The translations under genes were made by a program, and so were the position numbers. Below the pieces are notes generated by a model that ran no database searches, was not told the origin of the DNA, and saw nothing but the letters and a program-made list of their open reading frames with translations. 12,408 bases of DNA, from contig JAFUWW010000029.1 of NCBI GenBank assembly GCA_017471085.1, positions 1 through 12,408 of the forward strand, in the 5' to 3' direction. The DNA comes from Bacteroidales bacterium (GTDB lineage Bacteria; Bacteroidota; Bacteroidia; Bacteroidales; UBA932). This document shows, piece by piece, positions 7,023-12,408 of this stretch (position 1 is its first letter; every line of letters begins with the position of its first letter).

Positions 7023-8450
7023 ATGGATACGACTAAAACCGAAGCCAAGGGCTTCTACAAACTGAACTGGCTCCAGCGCATCGGATTCGGAGCCGGTGAC
7101 ATGGCCCAGAACCTGATTTACCAGACGATCAGCATTTGGCTGTTGTTCTACTATACCAACGTTTTCGGCCTCAAGCCGGACGTGGCCGCCCTCATGTTCC
7201 TGATCGTCCGCCTGGTGGATGTGATCTGGGACCCGATCGTGGGCACTATCGTGGACAAAGGCAATCCCAAATGGGGCAAATACCGCTCCTGGCTCGTCCT
7301 GGGCGGCATTCCGCTGGTGGGCCTGGCCATCCTGTGCTTCTGGAACGGCTTCAGCGGCTCCCTGGTGTATGCCTATGTCACCTATGTGGGCATGTCCATG
7401 TGCTATACGCTGGTCAACGTGCCGTACGGCGCCCTGAACGCCTCCCTCACGCGTGACACCGAAGAAATCACGGTGCTCACCAGCACCCGTATGTTCATGG
7501 CCAACCTGGGCGCCCTGTGCGTGAAGTCCCTTCCCATCATCATCGCCATCTTCGCCCCCAAGGTGACCGATCCGGTTACGGGCAAGTCCATGGCCGTGTA
7601 CAACACGCCGGAAGCCGCCCCCGCCTGGTTCATCACCATGAGCATCTTCGCCCTGGCGGGCCTGGCCCTTCTGTTCTTCTGCTTCTCCCAGTGCAAGGAG
7701 AGGGTGGTGATGGACCAGAAGGAAGCCGCCAACGTGAAGGTGAGCGACCTCTGGATGGAATTCGTGCGCAACAAGCCCCTCCGCGTCCTGGCCTTCTTCT
7801 TCGTCACGGCTTTCGCCATGATGAGCGTGGGCAATGCGGCCGATTCCTATTTCATGACGTATAATGTAAAGGCCACTCCGCTCCTGACCACCCTGTTCAT
7901 GTGGCTGGGCACCATCCCGGCCTTCATCTTCATGCCGCTGGTTCCCGCCATCAAGCGGAAAATCGGCAAGAAAGGCATGTTTTACCTGTTCCTGGGCGTG
8001 GCTATCCTGGGTATGGCCATGATGTACATCTTCGTCTCCATCCCGGCCCTCAAGAACAATTTCGTGCTCCTCTGCATCGCCCAGTTCGTGAAATCCAGCG
8101 GCATCATCACCGCCACGGGTTACATGTGGGCCCTGGTGCCGGAAGTCATCGCCTACGGTGAGTTCACCACCGGCAAGCGCATCGCCGGCATCGTGAACGC
8201 CCTCACCGGCATCTTCTTCAAGGCCGGCATGGCCCTCGGCGGCGTGGTTCCCGGCCTGGTGCTGGCCTGGGTGGGTTTCAATTCCGAGGCGGCCCAGCAG
8301 ACCCCGCTGGCCGAGCAGGGCATCCTCTGGCTGGTGTGCGTAATCCCGGCCGTCCTGCTGGTCCTCGCCATCTGGATCATCTCCAAGTACGAACTCAGCG
8401 ATGAGCGCATGGACCAGATCAACAAAGCAATCGAAGAACGTTCTAAATAA
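7023..8450 (+). CDS. GPH-family sugar:cation symporter, likely xyloside or glucuronoxylo-oligosaccharide importer
   Basis: A 475-residue inner-membrane protein of the glycoside-pentoside-hexuronide family (MelB, XylP and UidB relatives) with about twelve hydrophobic segments. The family signature between the second and third helices is intact: DVIWDPIVGTIVDKG at residues 66-80 with Asp66, Asp70 and Asp78, followed by GKYRSW at 85-90. Soluble termini flank the helices (MDTTKTEAKG at the start and a charged ISKYELSDERMDQINKAIEE tail). By position it should carry the products of the exported esterase and glucuronidase to the cytoplasmic GH43. The exact cargo cannot be read from the sequence; xylobiose or xylotriose and aldouronic acids are the best guesses. 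The tight spacing (10 bases before it, 9 after) indicates one transcript. Confidence 0.9.
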   Translation: MDTTKTEAKGFYKLNWLQRIGFGAGDMAQNLIYQTISIWLLFYYTNVFGLKPDVAALMFLIVRLVDVIWDPIVGTIVDKGNPKWGKYRSWLVLGGIPLVGLAILCFWNGFSGSLVYAYVTYVGMSMCYTLVNVPYGALNASLTRDTEEITVLTSTRMFMANLGALCVKSLPIIIAIFAPKVTDPVTGKSMAVYNTPEAAPAWFITMSIFALAGLALLFFCFSQCKERVVMDQKEAANVKVSDLWMEFVRNKPLRVLAFFFVTAFAMMSVGNAADSYFMTYNVKATPLLTTLFMWLGTIPAFIFMPLVPAIKRKIGKKGMFYLFLGVAILGMAMMYIFVSIPALKNNFVLLCIAQFVKSSGIITATGYMWALVPEVIAYGEFTTGKRIAGIVNALTGIFFKAGMALGGVVPGLVLAWVGFNSEAAQQTPLAEQGILWLVCVIPAVLLVLAIWIISKYELSDERMDQINKAIEERSK

Positions 8451-8459
8451 ACTACAGCC

Positions 8460-9458
8460 ATGGCAGACAAAGTAAAAAAGCGCTATCTCTTCCCGGCAGA
8501 CTATATGGCCGATCCTTCCGTCCACGTTTTTGACGGAAAACTGTACATCTATCCTTCCCATGACTGGGAGTCGGCCGCCCCCGACGACGACTTCGGCAGC
8601 GAGTACGACATGAAAGACTATCACGTGCTTTCGCTGGAAGGCCCGGATCCCATGACTTCGCCTGTGAAGGACAACGGAGTGGCACTGGACCTGAAAGATG
8701 TTCCCTGGGCCCGCCGCCAATTGTGGGACTGCGACGTGGTGAAGGGGCGTGACGGCCGTTACTACATGTATTTCCCGGCCAAGGACAAGACGGACATCTT
8801 CCGCTGCGGTGTGGCTGTCTCGGATTCTCCCGTCGGCCCGTTCAAGCCCATGCCGGATCCCATCCGGGGCAGTTATTCCATCGACATGGCCGTGCTCTCC
8901 GATGAAGACGGCGAGTATTATATGTATTTCGGCGGCATCTGGGGCGGACAGCTCCAGCGCTATGAAGACAACCTGGCCAAGGACTGCGGCACCTCCTATC
9001 CGGCCGATGACCAGCCGGCCATCCCGGCCCGTGTGGTGCGCCTGAGCAAGGACATGCTCCAGTTCGCGGAGGATCCCAGGCCGGTGGTCATCCTGGACGA
9101 GAACGGGAAGCCCGTCACCGTGGGCGATAACGAGCGCCGTTTCTTCGAGGCCAGTTGGGTGCATAAGTACAACGGAAAATATTATTTCAGTTATTCCACC
9201 GGCGATACGCACAAGCTCTGCTATGCCGTCGGCGACAATCCTTACGGCCCCTTCACGTACAAGGGGGTGATCCTTACCCCCGTTGTCGGCTGGACCACCC
9301 ATCACTGCATCGTGGAATTCGGCGGCAAGTGGTGGCTGTTCCATCACGACAGCGTCCCTTCCAAGGGCATCAACCGTCTCAGGAGCCTGAAAGTCTGCGA
9401 ACTCAAATACAATCCGGACGGCACCATCCGGACAATAGAAGGGTTGGATGAGGGGTAA
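8460..9458 (+). CDS. GH43 glycosidase, probable cytoplasmic beta-xylosidase
   Basis: A 332-residue single-domain five-bladed beta-propeller enzyme that should remove xylose (possibly arabinose) from the ends of short oligosaccharides by inversion. The three acidic residues of the family are all placed as expected: Asp18 in YMADPSVH (general base), Asp142 in SYSIDMAVL (pKa modulator) and Glu230 in RRFFEASWVHK (general acid). The HH pair at 281-282 fits the conserved central histidine. There is no signal peptide and no accessory domain, so it acts in the cytoplasm on sugars delivered by the transporter just upstream. The last eleven bases overlap the start of the GH67 gene, implying translational coupling. 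Activity as an alpha-L-arabinofuranosidase cannot be excluded from sequence alone, because GH43 specificities are mixed. Confidence 0.9.
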   Translation: MADKVKKRYLFPADYMADPSVHVFDGKLYIYPSHDWESAAPDDDFGSEYDMKDYHVLSLEGPDPMTSPVKDNGVALDLKDVPWARRQLWDCDVVKGRDGRYYMYFPAKDKTDIFRCGVAVSDSPVGPFKPMPDPIRGSYSIDMAVLSDEDGEYYMYFGGIWGGQLQRYEDNLAKDCGTSYPADDQPAIPARVVRLSKDMLQFAEDPRPVVILDENGKPVTVGDNERRFFEASWVHKYNGKYYFSYSTGDTHKLCYAVGDNPYGPFTYKGVILTPVVGWTTHHCIVEFGGKWWLFHHDSVPSKGINRLRSLKVCELKYNPDGTIRTIEGLDEG

Positions 9459-11217
9459 TTGGTTAATTATAGTGGGGTTGCTCCTGGCATCTGCGTGTGT
9501 CAGGAGCAACGATTCCCTTTGGCTGGATGCCGATATCCCCCTGGAGGGAGAGCCTGCCTACAGCCTCCGCATCCTGAACCACTGGGACAACCTGGACGAT
9601 ACGGTGGAGCGCGGCTATGCCGACCATTCCATCTGGGAATGGACGTCGGAAACGCTCCCTGCCGGGCGGATTGCGCAGTATGGAGCCCTCAATGCCAAGA
9701 TCGGCATCAACGGCATCGTCCTCAATAACGTGAACGCCGCTCCGGCGGTGCTGGACCAGTGGCATCTGGACCGCGTGGCTGCCATTGCCGATATCCTGCG
9801 GGACTATGGCATCCGGGTATATCTGTCGGTGAATTTTGCCTCGCCGTCGGCCCTGGGAGGGCTTCCTTCGGCCGATCCGCTGGACCCTGCGGTCATTGCC
9901 TGGTGGCAGGAGAAGGTGGAGGAGATTTACCGGAAGGTGCCCGATTTCGGCGGTTTTCTGGTGAAAGCCTCCAGCGAAGGGCAGCCCGGCCCCCAGGATT
10001 TCGGCCGCACCCATGCAGACGGAGCCAACATGCTGGCCGATGCCCTCGCCCCCCATGGCGGCATCGTGATGTGGCGTACTTTCGTGTATGCCGCTGACAG
10101 CCCCGACCGGGCCATGCAGGCGTATGACGAGTTCGTCCCGCTGGACGGAGCCTTCCGCCCCAATGTCTCGCTGCAGGTGAAGAACGGTCCCATCGACTTC
10201 CAGCCCCGCGAACCTGTAAGTCCGCTTTTCGGTGCCCTCCGCAAAACCCCCATGACCCCGGAACTGCAGATAACCATGGAGTACTTGGGCCAGTCATCCG
10301 CCCTGGTTTTCCTGGGGCCGATGTGGGAAGAGGTGCTCCGTACGCAGGTCCGGCCGGGGGAAAACGTCTCCTCCGTAACGGCCGGCGGCCCGCTCACCGC
10401 CATCGCCGGCGTGGCCAATGTGGGCCAGGATGCCGACTGGTGCGGAAACCTGTTCAACCAGGCCAACTGGTATGCCTTCGGGCGGCTGGCATGGGACCCG
10501 TCCCTCTCATCGGCCCAGATTGCCGAGGAGTGGCTGCGGATTACCTTCCCCAAGCCGGCCCTGATGAGCGGGAAACGCTTTACGGCCAAGTTTATTGAAC
10601 CGATGAAGGAGATGATGCTCACCTCCCGCGAGGCCTGCGTGGACTATATGATGCCGCTAGGGCTGCACCATCTTTTTGCCTGGGGCCATCACTTCGGTCC
10701 CGAGCCCTGGTGCGAGATTCCCGGCGCCCGTCCGGACTGGCTCCCTTCCTATTATCATAAGGCCGACGCCGACGGGCTCGGTTTCGACCGTACCTGCTCG
10801 ACCGGCTCCGGTGCCACGGCCCAGTACAACGAGCCGCTCCGCTCCCTCTACGAAGACCTGTCGGCCTGTCCGGAGAATCTGTTGCTGTGGTTCCACCATG
10901 TGGACTGGGATTACCGGATGGCCGGCGGAAAGACTTTATGGGAGGAGTTGTGCAGCCACTATGACCGTGGCGTGCAGCAGGTGCGTTCGTACCGGAAGAC
11001 CTGGGCGGGCATGAAGCCTTACGTGACCCGGGAGCGGTTTCAGGAAGTGGATGCGCTGCTGGAGAGCAATGAAAAGGAAGCTGTCTGGTGGCGGGACGCC
11101 TGCCTGCAGTATTTCGCGGAATTCTCCCGCAGGCCTTATCCGGCCGATATCGAACAACCGGTGGTGCCGCTCGATTCCCTCAAGCGGATTCACCTGGATA
11201 TGGAAGCGCACAATTAG
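9448..11217 (+). CDS. aguA: GH67 alpha-glucuronidase lacking the usual N-terminal domain, probable lipoprotein
   Basis: Removes (4-O-methyl-)glucuronic acid from the non-reducing terminal xylose of xylo-oligosaccharides. The catalytic barrel and C-terminal domain are complete. [10 protein letters not shown] (41-50) and [12 protein letters not shown] (86-97) are GH67 hallmarks. The three catalytic acids of the family appear as Glu177 ([11 protein letters not shown]), Asp250 ([17 protein letters not shown]) and Glu278 (QITMEYLGQ). The protein is 589 residues against about 680-730 usually. The missing part is the N-terminal beta-sandwich domain: the barrel starts some 20 residues after a lipoprotein-like signal ([17 protein letters not shown], Cys17). 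No in-frame remains of that domain are visible upstream because the GH43 gene occupies that DNA. The start overlaps the GH43 end by 11 bases, and the stop overlaps the converging ATPase gene by 4. Confidence 0.93.
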   Translation: MRGNWLIIVGLLLASACVRSNDSLWLDADIPLEGEPAYSLRILNHWDNLDDTVERGYADHSIWEWTSETLPAGRIAQYGALNAKIGINGIVLNNVNAAPAVLDQWHLDRVAAIADILRDYGIRVYLSVNFASPSALGGLPSADPLDPAVIAWWQEKVEEIYRKVPDFGGFLVKASSEGQPGPQDFGRTHADGANMLADALAPHGGIVMWRTFVYAADSPDRAMQAYDEFVPLDGAFRPNVSLQVKNGPIDFQPREPVSPLFGALRKTPMTPELQITMEYLGQSSALVFLGPMWEEVLRTQVRPGENVSSVTAGGPLTAIAGVANVGQDADWCGNLFNQANWYAFGRLAWDPSLSSAQIAEEWLRITFPKPALMSGKRFTAKFIEPMKEMMLTSREACVDYMMPLGLHHLFAWGHHFGPEPWCEIPGARPDWLPSYYHKADADGLGFDRTCSTGSGATAQYNEPLRSLYEDLSACPENLLLWFHHVDWDYRMAGGKTLWEELCSHYDRGVQQVRSYRKTWAGMKPYVTRERFQEVDALLESNEKEAVWWRDACLQYFAEFSRRPYPADIEQPVVPLDSLKRIHLDMEAHN

Positions 11218-11867
11218 ACGAAGACTCCGTCCGACAGATGGCAGGTCCGCTCGCAGAGAGCGGCCAGTCCGGCATCATGCGTGACGATGACGATGGTCTG
11301 CCCCAGGGAATCCCTCAGGTCGAAGAACAACTGGTGGATTTCTTCCTTGGTGCGGCTGTCCAGATTGCCCGAGGGTTCATCGGCAAAGAGGATGGCCGGA
11401 CTGTTCACAAGGGCACGGGCGATGGCGACTCGCTGGCTCTCGCCGCCGGAAAGCTCCGACGGTTTGTGGGTGGCGCGGTCTGCCAGACCAACCGTTTCCA
11501 GCAGTTGCCCGGCCTTTTCCCGGGCCTGTCTTGTGCTTTCACCCCCGATAAGGGCGGGGATCATCACATTCTCCAGCGCGGTGAATTCCGGCAGCAGGTG
11601 ATGGGCCTGGAACACGAAGCCGATGCGTTTGTTCCGGAAGGCGGCGAGCTGCTTCCGGCCCAGGTGCAGGACATCCGTCCCGTCAATCTCGAGCGTGCCG
11701 GCATCCGGGGTGGAGAGTGTGCCTAGAATCTGCAGGAGGGTGGATTTCCCGGCACCGGAAGCACCCATGATGGAAACCACTTCCTGTGGCTTCACGGAAA
11801 AATCCACTCCCTTAAGCACTTTCAGGGAGCCGAAGCTTTTTTCTATGTGACAGGCCTGGATAAGCAT
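11214..11867 (-). CDS. lolD: ABC transporter ATP-binding protein, LolD-like
   Basis: An ATPase subunit of the LolCDE/MacB class, which powers release of lipoproteins from the inner membrane towards the outer membrane. At 217 residues it is a lone nucleotide-binding domain. It shows Walker [10 protein letters not shown] (35-43), Q-loop Gln87 ([17 protein letters not shown]), signature LSGGE (139-143), Walker [13 protein letters not shown] (159-170) and the switch His197 (VTHD). The sequence around the Q-loop and after Walker B is typical of LolD, MacB and FtsE; membrane partners are absent from the window, so the exact system is inferred. It has its own promoter in the gap to the tRNA. It converges on the GH67 gene with a four-base overlap (TTAG), so neither gene has a terminator between them. 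It is not functionally tied to the xylan locus. Confidence 0.85.
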   Translation of the reverse strand: MLIQACHIEKSFGSLKVLKGVDFSVKPQEVVSIMGASGAGKSTLLQILGTLSTPDAGTLEIDGTDVLHLGRKQLAAFRNKRIGFVFQAHHLLPEFTALENVMIPALIGGESTRQAREKAGQLLETVGLADRATHKPSELSGGESQRVAIARALVNSPAILFADEPSGNLDSRTKEEIHQLFFDLRDSLGQTIVIVTHDAGLAALCERTCHLSDGVFV

Positions 11868-11872
11868 AACAG

Positions 11873-11903
11873 TTGCAAAGATACAAAAAATGCCTTACAT
11901 TTG
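11873..11903 (+). promoter_or_regulatory. Promoter of tRNA-Pro
   Basis: TTG (11873-11875), a 20-base spacer and TACATTTG (11896-11903) match the Bacteroides consensus. A start near 11910 would lie only a few bases ahead of the mature tRNA end at 11914. Confidence 0.65.
11876..11883 (-). promoter_or_regulatory. -7 box of the LolD-like gene promoter
   Basis: On the minus strand TATCTTTG is a perfect TAnnTTTG box 9 bases before the ATG at 11867, so the leader must be almost nil. No clear TTG sits 19-20 bases upstream. The box directly abuts the -33 element of the opposing tRNA promoter. Confidence 0.5.
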
Positions 11904-11913
11904 CAGTCCTTTT

Positions 11914-11987
11914 CGGGGTGTGGCGCAGTTGGCTAGCGCATCTGCTTTGGGAGCAGAGGGTCGTGTGTTCGAGTCACATCACCCCGA
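11914..11987 (+). tRNA. tRNA-Pro (anticodon UGG)
   Basis: The 74 bases fold as a standard cloverleaf. The acceptor arms CGGGGTG and CACCCCG pair fully with discriminator A. The D stem is GCGC/GCGC, the anticodon stem TCTGC/GCAGA closes the loop TTTGGGA (anticodon TGG), and the variable loop has five bases. The T stem is GTGTG/CACAT with one wobble pair and loop TTCGAGT. The 3' CCA is not encoded. It reads all or most proline codons. Confidence 0.97.
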
Positions 11988-12016
11988 CTCTCTTTTGCCC
12001 TTTGGGTTTCTCTTAT

Positions 12017-12057
12017 CATATTTGAGATGTTTATTTGCACAATAATCATCAAATATG
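12017..12057. repeat. Imperfect inverted repeat between tRNA and tandem array
   Basis: CATATTTG-AG-ATG (12017-12029) pairs with CAT-CAAATATG (12047-12057), giving 8 plus 3 base pairs with a two-base bulge around a 17-base loop. It lies in an AT-rich 96-base spacer and ends 26 bases before the first tandem unit. It might terminate the tRNA transcript or mark a boundary of the array; no T-tract follows on the plus strand. Confidence 0.4.
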
Positions 12058-12083
12058 TATATAAACGGAGTTGAGACAAAAAA

Positions 12084-12408
12084 GAAATGTGGCTTGGAAG
12101 GACGAAAGTGTGCTTTAAAACGGATGGTGCAGGTATGACTAAAGCACGAAATGGGGCTTGGAAGAGCGGAAGTGTGCTTTAGTGCGGGTGTGCGGGTATG
12201 GCTAAAGCACGAAATGTGGCTTGGAAGGGCGAAAGTGTGCTTTAAAGCGGGTGTGCGGGTGTGGCTAAAGCACGAAATGTGGCCTGGAAGGGCGAAAGTG
12301 TGCTTTAGGGCGGGTGTGCGGGTATGGCTAAAGCACGAAATGTGGCTTGGAAGGGCGAAAGTGTGCTTTAAAGCGGGTGTGCGGGTGTGGCTAAAGCACG
12401 AAATGTGG
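12084..12408. repeat. 63-bp tandem repeat array, at least 5.1 units, running off the window
   Basis: Units begin (GAAATGTGGC or close) at 12084, 12148, 12211, 12274, 12337 and 12400. The first spacing is 64 and the rest 63. The left edge is abrupt and unit 1 is the most diverged. Units at 12211 and 12337 are identical. Those at 12148 and 12274 share different bases at unit positions 35-36 and 51, giving an A/B alternation with a 126-bp period. Each unit carries TAAAGCAC and GTGCTTTA in inverted orientation, so 8-9 bp stems can form within a unit or across neighbours. Because 63 is divisible by three, one frame stays open on each strand: plus from the ATG at 12151, repeating VCFKAGVRVWLKHEMW; minus repeating HTFALPSHISCF, open to 11979. 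No unique spacers exist, so it is not a CRISPR. Function unknown. Confidence 0.95.

Noticed and set aside
6831..9509. Minus-strand open frame of 892 codons opposite the esterase, transporter, GH43 and GH67 start
   Set aside because: Its translation is rich in His, Gly, Glu and Asp with no recognisable domain. It lies exactly opposite three well-supported genes, so it is a by-product of their GC-rich third positions.
11988..12016. Terminator immediately after tRNA-Pro (GCCCTTTGGGT)
   Set aside because: Only a three-base CCC/GGG stem is possible and no proper T-tract follows, so it is too weak to list.
12084..12408. CRISPR array
   Set aside because: The periodicity is a continuous 63-bp tandem repeat. 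There are no unique spacers between conserved short repeats and no cas genes nearby.

Overview
The window comes from a member of the Bacteroidales, most likely an uncultured gut or rumen lineage with a GC-rich genome. Three things point there: the protein families (Bacteroidetes-type XylA/XylB, UxuA and a LolD-like ATPase), promoters of the Bacteroides type (TTG or TTTG, about 20 bases, then TAnnTTTG), and a near absence of Shine-Dalgarno sequences. Intergenic DNA is AT-rich and genes are GC-rich. This GC bias leaves long, meaningless open frames opposite the real genes.

Most of the window is a compact locus for using glucuronoxylan. On the minus strand, xylB and xylA (xylulokinase; xylose isomerase, cut by the left edge) form one operon with a clear promoter at 1966-1997. 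Next, also on the minus strand, is a decayed 3' gene end with its own terminator, then the uxuA-uxuB operon (mannonate dehydratase, fructuronate reductase). Diverging from uxuA at about 5.2-5.4 kb is a plus-strand operon of four tightly packed genes: an SGNH carbohydrate esterase, a GPH-family sugar transporter, a GH43 glycosidase and a GH67 alpha-glucuronidase.

The inferred division of labour is as follows. The exported esterase and the exported, unusually short GH67 remove acetyl and (methyl)glucuronosyl decorations outside the cytoplasm. The transporter imports the oligosaccharides. The cytoplasmic GH43 releases xylose, which XylA and XylB convert to xylulose 5-phosphate. Glucuronate would pass through fructuronate and mannonate to 2-keto-3-deoxygluconate via UxuB and UxuA. 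The isomerase (uxaC) and the KDG kinase and aldolase that this route needs are not in the window, nor is any regulator or SusC/SusD pair.

The right end is unrelated. It has a LolD-like ABC ATPase gene converging on GH67 with a 4-base overlap. A tRNA-Pro(UGG) diverges from that gene through a 46-base gap that packs two opposing promoters. Past the tRNA, an AT-rich stretch with an inverted repeat leads into an array of 63-bp tandem repeats that runs off the window. The array has a 126-bp higher-order (A/B) pattern, inverted repeats that can pair in two registers, and exactly one open frame on each strand. It is the least explained part of the window and the best candidate for something undescribed.
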